Of a stretch of 64,000 nt of DNA, positions 23,740-35,596 are shown piece after piece. Every line of letters starts with the position of its first letter. Position 1 is the stretch's first letter. The DNA is taken from NCBI RefSeq assembly GCF_029962835.1, contig NC_080582.1, positions 20,592,032 to 20,656,031 of the forward strand. The letters run 5' to 3'. The notes below the pieces were generated by a model. That model made no database searches. It was not told the origin of the DNA and saw only the letters and a list, made by a program, of their open reading frames with translations. The position numbers and the translations under genes are program-made. The DNA is from Magnolia sinica. Its lineage: Eukaryota; Streptophyta; Magnoliopsida; Magnoliales; Magnoliaceae.

Positions 23740-23965
23740 TGTTAAACTTATATGTATTTATGTGTGGATGAATGTAATGTGGATAAGATTGTTTGTGTTT
23801 GGATGGATGTAGTTTATGTTTGGATGAATGTAGTTTATATTTGGATGGATTTACATAGTTTGGGTTTAGATGGATGTGAATGTGAATATGATGAAATATA
23901 TTATATAACAGGCGTATATCAGGAAGAATACGATGAAATATATTGTAACAGGTGTATATTGACCG
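23740..23965 (+). repeat. GGATG-rich segment near CACTA-1 3' end, shared with CACTA-2
   Basis: TTTGGATGGATGTAGTTTATG-like units, then TGTGAATATGATGAAATAT and TGTAACAGGTGTAT, in the same order as minus-strand 4560-4330. This is shared ancestry of the two CACTA elements despite different subterminal repeats. Confidence 0.72.
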
Positions 23966-24327
23966 TCTCAAATTTGAAAATGTCCTTTGAAGGCTCATAA
24001 GAGACGGTTCATAGCAGTCTTTTTGAAGGACGGTCCATGACCGTCCTTTGAAGACTCATAAGAGATGGTTCATAGCAGTCCTTTTTAAGGACGGACCATG
24101 GCCATCCTTTGAAGGCTCATAAGAGACGGTCCTTAGTAGTCCTTTTTAAGGACGGTCTATGACCGTCCTTTGAAGGCTCATAAGAGACGGTCCATGACCG
24201 TCCTTTTTTCGTCAATAAGAATGACGGTTTTCAACCGTCCTTAAAGTAATACGACACGTCAAATTATGACGGCCGATGCGATGGTCCATGACCGTCCTTT
24301 TTGGTCATTTGAGACGGTTTTGGACCG
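23966..24327. repeat. Right subterminal repeats of CACTA-1
   Basis: Units of GGACGGTCCATGACCGTCC spaced by TTTGAAGGCTCATAAGAGAC. Five or more copies, each an inverted repeat. Counterpart of 10362-10885. Confidence 0.88.
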
Positions 24328-24354
24328 TCCTTTTTTCACTGTTTTGGCGTAGTG
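24328..24354. repeat. Right terminal inverted repeat of CACTA-1
   Basis: On the minus strand this reads CACTACGCCAAAACAGTG then AAAAAAGGA. TCC (24355-24357) repeats the TCC before the left end. Confidence 0.92.
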
Positions 24355-24357
24355 TCC

Positions 24358-24641
24358 AAACTTTTCTTTTTCCCTAAAAGTTCTTTTTCCCCTCTCAAAT
24401 CCTTCCTCCATCTTCAAATATCCTTCATTTCCTTCATTCCATACATAACTCCACCACCTTCATCAAAACCCATCTTCCATCTCCTTCATTTTCCCCCTTT
24501 TTGAGCACACAAGATCATAGTTGTGTCTCAAACTCCTCTAAAACCAACAATCCATCCTAATCCCCCATTGTTATTTTACTCAAATGATTTTTTTTTGAGC
24601 TTGTAGCGGCTATTTTCTCCATTTCCATACTTCTTTCTCTC
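24358..24641 (+). other. Leader of gypsy A, second part
   Basis: Pyrimidine-rich untranslated leader (CTTTTTCCC, CCTTCATTTCC, CACCACCTTCATC) between the CACTA-1 insertion and the first ORF. No frame of note. Confidence 0.6.
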
Positions 24642-25870
24642 ATGGGGAAGAAGAGTGCTTCCACAGACGAGGCCGGGCCTAGCCGCCCTACTCGATCAAG
24701 GAGGCCGAGAAGTGCCGCCGCAGGTACAAGCACCGATCGAGAGATTTGGACAAAGCGGGACCTCGATCCCGAGGCTCCCCTCGAGAGAGCTCTATTGGCG
24801 ATCTGTCCCATGGAAGATTTTAGGGCCGTAGGGTCCTTTTTGAAGCATACATGGACAAGAAGCTCTTTGGGAAATATCTGGTGATGGATCACCTGGTGGA
24901 TGCCGGGTGGGGTCCCATATTTGAGGGCAAGTTCCATGCGAATATGAGCACTGTTCGAGCCTTTTACGCTCATATACGAGAGCCAATGCTGGAGCCTTTG
25001 TAGTTCAAAATTCCCGTGGGAAGGCGAGAGGCCACGGTTGATGTTGGCTTAATAACCTAACTCCTGGGGATGCCGCTTGGTGAAGTCCATGCTAGTGAGA
25101 AGAGTCTTAGGAGTGCATGTGAGAGGGATCGCCGCATGCACTTCCTTTGTGGCCAACTGGCCCACTGGAATCCAAACAATAACCTCCTAACATCCAATAT
25201 GACCAACGACTTCCGCCCACTCTACAACATCTTCACATACAATGTGTATCCTAGGTGGAGCAATCGCAGAGAGTGCATGCGCCTGATAGTAGACTTTTTG
25301 TACTGAGTTAGGCAGGGAGAGAAGCTGTGCGTGCCTACGTATGTACTGTTACAGATAGTGCAGACGGTGCGCTCTTTTAGGACATCTGTTTCGCTCCCCT
25401 TCGGCCGACTTATATGCAAGCTTGCACGTGAATTCGCCTACAGACTTGATGCAGAACTTCCTGTGCTGATCCATTTCATTAACGACACTACTCTCAACAA
25501 CATGGAGATTAGGCCACAATAGCGTCAAGCCCGACTCGAGGAGAGTGAGGATGAGACGGAGAGTGAAGAGGAAGAGAGTGATGAAGAAGGTGGTGATGAG
25601 ATAGAAGAAGGGCAAGAAGGAGAGGAAGAGGAGGCCCAAGACACTGATGAGGGCTCTCCTGCTACGCAGGGGCGTGACAGTGATCGGGCTGCTATGGAAG
25701 CCTGCTTGGCTCGACTTGATGAGGGCTAGGCTGCCCTGCGACAAGAGGTTGGTGAGACCCGGGCCTTAGTGAAATGATAGTGTAAGAAGGTGTCTCCTGC
25801 CTTGAGGGCTGTCCTGTGCTATGTGCAAGACAAGGATGCCCCCCTTTCATCGCCAGACTCAGACGACTAG
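24642..25870 (+). pseudogene. Upstream ORF of gypsy A (putative plant transposon protein-like domain)
   Basis: Accessory ORF of about 400 residues placed before gag. The start at 24642 is followed by a basic, serine/arginine-rich N-terminus (MGKKSASTDEAGPSRPTRSR). A frameshift near 24835 moves to a frame reading MDHLVDAGWGPIFEGKF and FYAHIREPMLEPL. The central block has PLYNIFTYNVYPRWSN (25220s) and VSLPFGRLICKLAREFAY (25390s); it aligns with the third ORFs of copia C and D. The end is strongly acidic (25530-25680) with a short possible coiled coil. Three or more TAG codons interrupt it. The domain looks like PF20167 (from memory). The role in the retrotransposon cycle is unknown. Confidence 0.65.
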
Positions 25871-26287
25871 TTGTGCATATGGTCGCACTTTAGTTTGCTT
25901 TGTTGCTTGTTTGCTTGTTTTTATGTGTAGCCTTGATAGGCTTAATGGAGTGGTAGACTGGTTAGTATGTTTCAGTGTCTGAAGCCTTGCTTAGGTTAGC
26001 TCATATGCATCTTTTGTCATGATTCATGTAATACTGCATCTCATGTACCATTGCAATTTTGTTAAATGAAATGCATGAAGTTTCTTTGAGCTATAATGTA
26101 AATGCTGTGTTGTTGAGTTTGTGAGTATGCTGAATTTGACATGGGTCACACCCTATGTTGTATATAGGGATTGTCACCTAAGGCTACAAGGAGCACGACA
26201 CGTCTCACACTTGGTGATTCGATTGACGGGGTACCTCCCCTAAGCGATAGCTAGACGCACCCCAGTTTGGGCCCAACTCACGACACT
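25871..26287 (+). other. Spacer between upstream ORF and gag (gypsy A)
   Basis: T-rich with TTTGCTTGTTTGCTTG and no open frame of note. Could hold a second promoter or splice acceptor for gag-pol; none is clear. Confidence 0.5.
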
Positions 26288-27098
26288 ATGCCAGATTCTC
26301 AGCCGGCTACTGGCCTTACTAATGGGCCGACACCTGTTGCACCATCGATTTCTGAATAGAACCGTGCATCTACTTCGACGCCGCACATGCCTCAGTCGGC
26401 TCCCCTTACTGATAGGTTGGAGCAGATGATGCCCTTGATGTAGCAGCAGCAGCAGTTTTTAGCCACCATTGCAGGGTCTTTGCCCAGAGCATGGGAGTGG
26501 TTCCACCTGCACCTCTTGTGCAGCCTGCTGGCCATATGAGCACTAGCGGTCTGTTTGAGCGATTCTAACACTTCCGACCTCCTACCTTTGCGTGTACTCA
26601 CAGACCCGAGGAGGCCGAGTATTGGCTTGACCACATCTCTAAGATGCTGAAGCCATTGCACTACACTGAGGCAGAGTAGGTGGAGCTGGTCACCTATATA
26701 TTCGAGAAGGAGGCTAGCCTCTGGTGGGACAACGTCCTTCCGACTATTGCAGTTAGATACATATGGACGTGGGCAGCTTTTGAGACCCGCTTCCATGAGA
26801 AGTATTTTCCCCTCACTTATCGGTATGAGAAGGAGATTGAGTTTCTTCACCTTCATCAGGGAGGGATGACAGTGGCAGAGTACAAGAACAGATTCACGGA
26901 GTTGGCTAGGTATGCTCCGTTGATATTGGCTGATCAGCTGCGGATGCGGCGGTTTTCTGAGGGCCCGCGACCCGAGATACGCTCAAAGATGTATTGCGCT
27001 AGCATATCTACCTATGCTAAGCTAGTGGGCATGTCTCTGCGAGCTGAGCAGGATGGGGATAGATTGTCCCGCACTCGTGTTCCTATGCTTCCTAGGTG
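26288..27098 (+). pseudogene. gag: gag of gypsy A
   Basis: Capsid-region gene. The start at 26288 (MPDSQPATGL) has stops and a frameshift near 26490. The retrotransposon gag domain is clear from about 26575: RPEEAEYWLDHISKMLK, then an uninterrupted stretch after 26680 with EASLWWDNVLP, FETRFHEKYFPLTYRYEKE, GGMTVAEYKNRFTELARYAP and a C-terminal leucine/arginine-rich part to 27098. A glutamine run (CAGCAGCAGCAG) lies near 26440. The zinc knuckle that normally follows cannot be found in the degraded 27100-27360 stretch. Confidence 0.85.
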
Positions 27099-27365
27099 AC
27101 GACACGAGTTGCCGAGCAGGCTGTTTCTCGGTAAGAGGCCCCGTATTGATTCACCTCCCAGGCTTACGACTCCACCGACACAGCCGAGGTGACCTCGCCC
27201 CTTCAGAGGATCAACCGTCAGATGCCACCACCTCTCTCGACTCTACCCCTGCGGTCAGCACTACCACATTCATCTTTTCGACTGCTTGCACCTTAAATTA
27301 GGCCGCCTCAATGGCCCATGGTACCTCAGTCGAACCGTTCTCAGCAGGCTCGTGTACACTCACTT

Positions 27366-28670
27366 GCAGCTGAGGAATTCGAGACTGGCTTTTAAAGTCA
27401 CTGTGCATATTCAAGGTACACTAGTCTTCTTATTAGTGGACACCAGGTCCACTATCTCTATAATATCGTGCGCAGTAGTCAAGCGACTAGGGTTGGAAAC
27501 TAGTCCTATGGTTGGGGTGAGAATCCTTACCGCCACAGAAAATTTCTCAGACGTTACCAGGATGTGTAATGGTTGTTCAATAAACTTAGGGAGCAGAACA
27601 GTGTGCATTGACCTGATTGTCACTCTGTTACACCATTATGACGCCATTCTTGGTATGGATTGACTCACGGAGGTAAAGGCAGAGATCGATTGCGATACTA
27701 GAGTGGTGACAGCCCTTAGACCAGAGGGCACAACCTTTACATTCCTAGTGCAGGTCAGTTGGCCCTATTTCATTAGTTGTTATGCTTCATTACTAGAGGA
27801 CGTTAATGGTCCAGCACTTGAGGACACCCCTGTAGTTCAAGAGTTCTCAAACGTATTCATAAAGATACCTGGATTACCTCCTCAGCACGAGATTGATTTT
27901 ACCATTGATTTAGTACCTAGTGCGACACCTATATCTCTTCCGACTTATCGCATGCCTCCATGTGAGATGGAGGAACTGAGAAAACAGATCGATGATCTGT
28001 TGGATGCGGGCTTCATACGACCGAGTGTGTCTCCTTGGGGAGCACTTGTGTTGTTTGTAAAGAAGAAGGGTGGATCTCTGCGATTGTGTATTGATTATCG
28101 CAGGTTTAGCCAAGTGACGGTGAAGAACAATTACCCTTTGCCCAGGATTAATGATCTGTTTGATCAGTTGAGGGGAGCACAATATTTTTCAAAGGTTGAT
28201 CTGCAGTCAGGGTACCACCAGTTGCACGTCAGGCATGAGGACGTGTAGAAAACAACTTTCAGGACCAGTTTTGGGCACTACGAGTTCCTGGTGATGTCGT
28301 TTGAACTCACGTATGCACCGACCGTATTCATGGATATGATGAACAGGGTGTTTCGACCGTACTTATACCGATTCGTTATCATATTTATAGATGACATCCT
28401 GATATACTCCAAGAGTCGGGAGGAGCACGAGAAACAGCTGCGAGCAGTCTTCGATACTCTCAAGAAGGACCAGTTGTTTGCATAGTACAAGAAGTGCAAC
28501 TTCTGGAAAGAAGAAGTCAAGTTCCTGGGACATGTGGTGTCTAAGGAAGGGATAGCTGTGGACCTTGCTAAGGTAGCCGCGGTTCAAGACTGGGAGCAGC
28601 CCAGTTCAGTTACTGAGGTGAGGAGTTTTTTGGGCTTGGCAGGTTACTACCGATGATTCATTTGGGATTT
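27366..28670 (+). pseudogene. pol: pol of gypsy A: protease and reverse transcriptase
   Basis: Protease at about 27385-27700: the catalytic site reads LLVDTRSTISII where D-S/T-G is expected, so the glycine is lost; HYDAILGMD closes the domain. RT at 27880-28670: [70 protein letters not shown] and the catalytic [11 protein letters not shown] are intact, followed by [14 protein letters not shown] stops occur near 27661, 28246 and 28484 and one within LGLAGYY. Ordinary Ty3/gypsy pol order; inactive as it stands. Confidence 0.9.
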
Positions 28671-29170
28671 TTCTAAGATAGCTAGAATGTTGCCTCAGCT
28701 GACCCAGAAAGATCTCAAGTTCACCTGGAATGAGAAAGCAGAAGCATCTTTTTAGGAGCTGAAGGACAAGTTGACGTCCGCCCCTGTGTTAGTATTACAA
28801 GAGAAAGGGGTCAAGTATACTATATACACCGACGCCTCTCGAGTGGGTTTGGGGTTGCGTTCTGATGCAGAAGGATAAAATTATTACCTATACATCGCGA
28901 CAGTTGAGGACACACGAGGAAAACTACCTTACGCACGACCTAGAGTTAGCGTCCGTCATCTTTGCATTGAAGCTCTAGAGACATTACCTCTATAGAGAGG
29001 AGTTCGAGCTCTTTTGCAACCACAAGAGCCTCAAGTACATATTCACGCAGAGGGACCTGAATATGAGGCAGCGGTGAGGGATAGAAACCTTGAAGGACTT
29101 CAAGTTCTAGGTCTCCTACCATCTTGGCAAGGCTAACCTTGTAGCAGACGCGTTGAGCCGCAAGAAGGCT
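28671..29170 (+). pseudogene. pol: pol of gypsy A: RNase H
   Basis: RNase H region following RT. On the plus strand I read [13 protein letters not shown] (first catalytic aspartate), a frameshift after TTGCGTTCTG, then [19 protein letters not shown] and, after further breaks, HHLGKANLVADALSRK-like residues near 29120-29165, the usual end of the gypsy RNase H. Several stops and shifts. Confidence 0.78.
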
Positions 29171-30237
29171 ATAGCCTTTGCGGCTCTATTGATGATAGGC
29201 AAGTGGAACATGGTGGAATTTGTGCGAGACTTCGAGTTGAAGCTTACTGTTGATGAGCCGTTCAAGAGCGTCGCTCATGTTCGTGCACAGCCACTTATCA
29301 ATGACTGAATTATAGTGGCTGAGGGGGAGGATAAATGGTTAGTGAAGATGAGAAGGCGAGCTTGTGACGAAGAAGACTCCGAATGGAGAGTTGGTTCGGA
29401 TGGGGCTTGACGTTATCGAGGCTGCCTATGCGTGCCAAATCTTCATGACTTGAGAAAGGAAGTTCTCGAAGTCACTTACAATTTGAGGATGGTGATGCAT
29501 CCTGGCAGTACGAAAATGTACCAAGACATGAAGCATTCGTACTGGTGGGACAACATGAAGGCCCACATAGCAGAGCACCTATCACGTTATCTCAAGTGCC
29601 AGCAGGTCAAGGCCGAGCATCGCCGACCTCCAGGACTGCTTCAACCCATGCCCATAATTGAATGGAAGTGGGATTTAATCTCTATGGATTTTATTTTAGG
29701 GCTATCGAAGACGATGAAGGGACATGACTCCATCTGGGTGATCGTGGATCGGTTAACGAAATCAGCCCATTTTCTCCCTATTAGAGTTTCGAAATTAGCA
29801 GACGATTTGGCCAGGTTGTACATCAAGAAGATTGTGCGTCAGCACAGAGTTCCTTGGAGATCATGTCGGATAGAGACACGCGATTCACATCTATCTTCTG
29901 AACTCGTATCCAGGAAGCAATGGGTGTGAAATTGAAGTTCAGTACCGCATTCCACCCACAGACTGACAGGCAGACGGAATGGATAAATCAGGTGTTGGAA
30001 GATATGCTGCAAGCTTGTGTGCTGGATTTCAAGGACAGTTGGGACGACTGTCTTCCTTATGCGGAGTTCGCATATAACAATAATTTTCAGGCTAGTATTG
30101 GCATGGTTCCCTATGAGGCCTTGTATGGGCATCCCTGTCGAGCACCGCACTGCTGGGCAGAGGTTGGCGAGGAGAGCTTGATTGGCCCAGAGTTAATTTA
30201 TGCGACTTTAGAAAAGATCGACATTATCAGGCGTTGA
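29171..30237 (+). pseudogene. pol: pol of gypsy A: integrase
   Basis: The linker 29171-29430 is degraded. From 29432 the H2C2 zinc-binding region is recognisable with its first histidine altered (VTYNLRMVMHPGSTKMYQDM ... KCQQVKAEH), then the rve catalytic core: KWDLISMDFILGL, VDRLTKSAHFLPIR. A frameshift near 29850 scrambles the second aspartate region (normally SDRD). The frame resumes at 29920 with FSTAFHPQTDRQTEW, the catalytic-glutamate context, YAEFAYNNNFQASIG and PYEALYG. Inactive. Confidence 0.87.
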
Positions 30238-30767
30238 ATCCTAGCAGCATAGAGTAGGCAGTAGAGCTACGCCGATATGAGGCGGTGACCGCTAGAGTTC
30301 GAGGTCAGGGACCATGTATTCCTGAAAATTTTTCCAATGAAGGGAGTTCTTCGATTTGACAAGAAGGAAAAACTCACGCCGAGATTTATTGGCCCATTCC
30401 AGATACTGGAACGAGTGGGGGTGGTAGCGTACCGCCTGGCTTTGCCCACACCACTTGTAGGCGTGCATAACATATTTCATGTGTCTATGTTGAAGAAATA
30501 CGTTCTTGACCCTTCCCACATTATCAAATGGGAGCAGGTGCAGTTGAGTGAAGATGCTACTTATGTTCTGCGATCGACGCATATTCTGGATAGGAAGGAG
30601 TAGGTGTTGCGCAGTAAGGTGATTCCACTTGTGAAGGTACTGTGGACGCACCATACTAAGGAGGAGGCTACTTGGGAAATAGAAGCCGAGGTCCGAAAGA
30701 ACTACCCTCAGATTCTCAAGGAGTACGAAAAGGTACTAATTTTGAGGATGAAATTTTTCTTTAAGGG
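30238..30767 (+). pseudogene. pol: pol of gypsy A: C-terminal domain (chromodomain-type tail)
   Basis: Integrase C-terminus: LTPRFIGPFQILERVGVVAY, PLVGVHNIFHVSMLKKYVLD and, past a stop at 30601, VIPLVKVLWTHHTKEEATWE. The latter is the degenerate chromodomain-like tail of Tekay/Del elements that directs integration into heterochromatin. It ends against the polypurine tract. Confidence 0.8.
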
Positions 30768-30774
30768 GGATAGA
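30763..30774 (+). other. Polypurine tract of gypsy A
   Basis: AAGGGGGATAGA directly before the 3' LTR; primes plus-strand DNA synthesis. Confidence 0.88.
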
Positions 30775-31556
30775 TTGTAACGTCTCGGAAAAATTCGCAC
30801 AAAGACCCGAGTACTACCTCAGACAGAAATTACTACGGACCAAATCCCTTTAGAAATTAGATATGGATTAATTAGGTGCTAAACTAGATTATCTATGAAA
30901 TTAGCACTAATCACTTTAAATATGATCTGTATGATCCAAAATTTGCAGGATCGCTAACGCTAGATTGCTTAAAAACTTAGGATCCATCTCAAAACCCAGT
31001 TGCTCTTGGGAGCAAATCGAAACTCTGTATCGGACTTGGACTGCACGTCGAAAGTTCGATTTCCCCAAATCTATACGGTTATGACCGCCTTACTGGACTT
31101 GACAACCATCTTAGAAATCAAGTCCTAAAGGTATCTAGAAACACATAACATGAGCTTGGAGCAAAGTGTGTGAAAAACGCGAATATCTTTAGGAAATGAA
31201 CTGAAACTTAAGTGAATTGAGTCGTTCGCTTACAGGCCAAATCTAAGGATTTAGACCATCAGATTCTGACCCAAATACACCCTCTAATCAGGAAAAATTT
31301 CTGACACATGTTAGTGCACTTGTGACCTTGATCGAGTACCGGTGACCGTTGAACTGAAACTGGTCCGCCACGGTCGATTCACAAATTCGATCGATCTGAG
31401 ATCTTAACCTGACCTAGATTCAATGTCAGGGAGCTTAAGTCCAACCGTATGTAGAAAAGGGGCCTCCAGATGTGCTCCGTTGGATCGAAACAACTACTGT
31501 TTGGCTATAACCTAAGTATATCATGGCCCTGGGGCCATTCCCATCATTTTGGGCCT

Positions 31557-31563
31557 ATATAAG
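31557..31563 (+). promoter_or_regulatory. TATA box of gypsy A 3' LTR
   Basis: TATATAA in GGGCCTATATAAGGGCC, same place as in the 5' LTR. Confidence 0.72.
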
Positions 31564-34500
31564 GGCCTTAAATCCTCTCTCTCTCTCATTCCATATGAAT
31601 TTAGAAAAATCTAAGAGAGAGAAGAGAGAAAAGAGAAGGAAAGAGAGAGAAAGTGAGAGAGAATTGGCTTTTGTTCCTAGGATTCAACCCCATCACTCCA
31701 CGTGCTTAACTACCACTTCTATATCGGTGTTCCGGCGATTCTAATTCCGCTCTTAGGTAAGAAAACCTAACCCTAATCTGTTTTAGGGTTTCAAATAGTG
31801 TAAGTGATGAAATAGCTAACCTATTTCATGCTATAGGTGGCCGTCGTGTCGTATACAAAGACTTGGCATACCAACTGAGTTCGATACTCGTTTATCGGTG
31901 AAAGGTGCGGACTATAAATGTTTAGGTTATGGTTTTCAAGGCTTTCAATATCAGTAATGATTTATGATGGGCTTGATTGCTATCACATGTGCTTAGATAC
32001 GAGGTTTTCCGTACATATGCTTATATATAGACTATGTTGATTTATAACGCATTCCATGTGTTTGTTGAAATGTTTGAATGAGTATGGAATTTGGACTCGT
32101 GCTTGCTATGATTATCCATCATGGATATATGATTGTTGTATAGGTGACAACTCCTTGGTGAAAGGATTTGCCCTACTACATGTTATGACCAACATACGTC
32201 AGGTATGTTGTAGTGTGTAGCCTAAGTGTTTGTAAAAAATGTTTGAACGAGTAATTATTTGGTAAACTGTATTTTATATGGGTATTGAGATAAGATTCTC
32301 AAACTACCTTAGCTATGTGTATAAATCCATTTGTGTAGCTTAGATTATTTGACGTGATTTACGTATAAAATATATAGGTGTGAAAGCATGTTTATTTGTA
32401 CTTCATAAAAAGTGCTTAAGTGGTTCCCTTATTTGAATTAATTGTTTATTGTTGATATGCCTATCAAGTATGCTTTCCTGTTATTTTTAAGTATGTTTGG
32501 AACTGCTACATAGTCCAGGCAATCGGTAAAGATTCCTGAATTAGTGGCCGAGGTCGTTCCGCCACATCAGATGTGTTCGGGGAATCCGAGTCGTATGCAG
32601 ATTTGTTGACAGTGGTTAGGCCACACGGAGTGCTTACACACTCTATGTTGACCAAGTCAAAGTACGCTCGTACTAACTGAGCTTGTTAAGTAACCCGATT
32701 AACTCATTATATGTTCACCATGTATGGACGCTACTGCTTGAATCTAAGGTACTAACTTACTAGTGAGATCCCGTTTAACCTTGGTACCTCGATCCGATAA
32801 GATTAATGAGTCGGACATGGTGGTGTATGAGACACCGTGGTCGAGTTGTCAGCCTACGCTGGGGTGACAAGCCTCCCCGTAGTGACTAGTGAGCAACCCA
32901 AACTCATGAGCCGAATATGGTGGTGTATGGGATACTGTATTCGAGCTGTCAGCCTACAATTAGGTACGAGCCCATAATGACCTCGAGTATACACTATGAC
33001 TACGTTAAGGTGACGAGCCTTTCCATACTGACCTCGAGTATAAACCAGGCCTGCGCTGAGGTGACGAGCCGCACCGTAGCGACCTGAAAACTGCCTATCG
33101 TATGTGACTACTAGGATTGATGACCCTTGATGGATCAATGTTTGGGTATATGATATAAATGAAGGTGCCTTAGCTTCCCAATCTTGCTGTATGAATATGT
33201 TTAATTAAGAACTTGACTAATCACGCACATGTACCGCATTGCATGTGCCTTTAATGTTGGAGTTGAGCACAGCGAGAGTGTTGTATGCTGCGATCGTGAG
33301 ATGTTGTCGCAGAGGGAGTGCAGGCAAGGGCCTACATCATTAATACATATCATCCTTACATTAACCAGAGTACTTAGAAATGCTTGTTGTATTGCTTTAT
33401 CATTACTGCTTGACTGAATTAATAACATGTTAACTTTTGCCTTATAGTTCCACTGAGTTGATCACTCACTCCTACGTTCTGGGATAGTGTTTTAAACACC
33501 AACCAGACCCTATTGTAGTTGTAGATGTAGATGATGGCAATGCTTGCGAAGCAGAGCCAGAATTTTTCGATGATGAGGAGTTCTCATACATGCAGTTATC
33601 AGGCGGGTTTATGTAGACCGTTCTGATCGATGGGACTACAGGGTTATATGATTAGTTGAACATTAAACATTTTGTATATTTTGGAAAATTTACATGTAAG
33701 TATCTAACCTGATGACATGTTCATACTCGGAGACTTACAGTCACTTATATGCTTATATGTGAAATGGCCTAGCAATACGTCCTTGAGAGGGGGCAGTAGG
33801 ACTATGCCAAATTTAAAGTAAATACAATGGAAATAAAGAAAGTGAGATAGCCAAATAAATCAATACACAATGCTGAATGCAATCTCAAAATATTGATTGT
33901 TTTAAGGACAACCATGTACCATAAAAATGACAGGGCAACCTTACTAGAACAATTAGAGAAACTGAAGCTCAAACTAATAAAGAGATAGCTAGGAATAAGT
34001 TGCAAAAATATAATTTTAAACTATTCCAACATTCCCCACTGAGCTTTGAAATAAAATGATTACAATCATTCACATTCACATATACATCCCACAAATGAAT
34101 AATTAAAGATATGAAATATAAATCACACAACCAAAAAACACAAGGGATTATAGTGGTTCGCTTGTGTGTACACCAACTGTTAATAAACAGCCACACAGCA
34201 CTACTCCACTCCTAATATCCTCACACAGGGGATATTAGCGTTCACTATCAAAGATAGGTTTTCCAAGTTCACCCAAAACCTTCACAATTGTGTTTTTCTC
34301 TGTGGGCTTACACAATTAAAAAAACCTATCTTCTGAGTTTTCTTGGCTCTCCTCAGATAACCAATACAATGAGATTTTTCTAGCAAATCCCAAAAGAAAA
34401 CCAAATGAAAGTAAATTACACAAACATAAAATACCTGAATTTCTCCTTCGTTGTAGCAGCCCGGAAGAACCAAGTTGGAGTAGAGATTTGAATGTTAAAG

Positions 34501-34782
34501 TTCAATGTCCAATACTCACTTTATAATGGTTCTAGGTTCTAATAGATTTTAAATTAAACCAAATTGGGCGTAACTCTATTTGATTTTGATTCTGAGAAGA
34601 TGGAATAAAGCAATTCCTCTTTTCAAATAAGATTGGAATATAGAAATAAAATCAAATAAGAAAAGCTAAAGAAAGAGAATATTAAATATGCACACTTAGC
34701 TTAAAATGGAGTACAGACTTATCTCTCAGAAGGCCGAATTAAATTAGCTTGAATTTCATATTTAATTCTGAGATTCGTGCTC

Positions 34783-34790
34783 TATTTATA
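34783..34790 (-). promoter_or_regulatory. TATA box, 3' LTR of copia D
   Basis: Minus-strand TATAAATA in CCTATAAATAGAGC. Same in the 5' LTR at 43522-43515. The palindrome cluster lies upstream of it in transcription sense. Confidence 0.72.
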
Positions 34791-34807
34791 GGTGAGTAAA
34801 TCACATC

Positions 34808-35190
34808 TTCAACTGGTCTAAAGACCTCTATGATTGGTCATGAAACCAACAGATATTTGAAAATTCGGGCGCGATAAGATCTAGCGGTTTTATGACTGGT
34901 CGTAGGCGATCTACGACTGGTCGTAAGTCTCCTTCGACTGGTCGTAGGTTGCTCACGACTAGTCGAAGCTAGCCGAATTTTAATACTGTACTTTGAGTCA
35001 TAGGGATATGACTAGTCGAAGCAATAGTTGATACTGTTCATACGACTAATCGTACAGACCCTAAGACTAGTTGAAGCCTAATAGAAAATTTCTGAATTTT
35101 GCAACAAACTTACGACTGATATAGGAAATTCTTAAACAGGTCGAAGGAGTGCTAGGACTAGTTAAACAAGGTTCAGGACTAGTCTTAGAA
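34808..35190. promoter_or_regulatory. Palindrome cluster in U3 of copia D 3' LTR
   Basis: About a dozen copies of CGACTGGTCG, CGACTAGTCG and decayed forms (GACTAGTC, AACTGGTC), irregularly spaced over 380 bases upstream of the TATA box. It corresponds to the multiplied palindromes described for Sirevirus LTRs. Probable enhancer or protein-binding sites. Confidence 0.65.
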
Positions 35191-35596
35191 CAACTAAACT
35201 CACTTATATAAAACATATGAATTATGTATCCAGAATAGCCTACTCCAAAGGTCAACCTAAGGTCAGTCAGACCTCAATAGTGAAGTAAGGACATTGAAAA
35301 TAGGAGACAAGTGACCTTTGAAAGTAGTGAAGCTTTGAAGTCTTGATCTAGTTCAAACTTGAAAGCTTCTTGAGATCTTGAGGTTGAACTTGAAAGCTTC
35401 TTGCGATCTTGCATTATCCTTGTTTTGAATTAAGTCGAACAATCTCACTTTCTCGAGTCTTGACTTGTGAACAGTGCTTGTCAATCAAAGTTGATCTTGA
35501 GTAGAGCTTTGTTCTTCACATATGTAAGCTTCATAATAGTGTTTTTGGCACCACAAATTTGACAACAAAAAGGGAATATAAACTATAGCACTTATA

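Larger units (their letters stand above)
10328..24354 (+). mobile_element. CACTA-1, non-autonomous En/Spm element (14,027 bp)
   Basis: Bounded by CACTACG termini in inverted orientation and a perfect 3-bp TSD TCC (10325-10327 and 24355-24357). Both ends carry GACCGTC-type subterminal repeats. The only transposase remnant is an N-terminal Transpos_assoc-like ORF at 15791-16165. The catalytic TNP2 domain and Transposase_24 gene are absent, so movement would have needed another element. The rest is foldback repeats, minisatellites, a 430-bp tandem block and a 5.3-kb CCTAAA-derived array. It is inserted in the leader of gypsy A. Confidence 0.93.
33760..35596 (-). repeat. 3' LTR of copia D (1837 bp)
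   Basis: On the plus strand it starts TGAAATGGCCTAGCAATACG and ends CACTTATA, so the outer terminus is intact and the inner CA has become TA. It aligns along its length with 42483-44296. It contains the minus-strand TATA box at 34790-34783 and the palindrome cluster 34808-35190. Confidence 0.93.
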
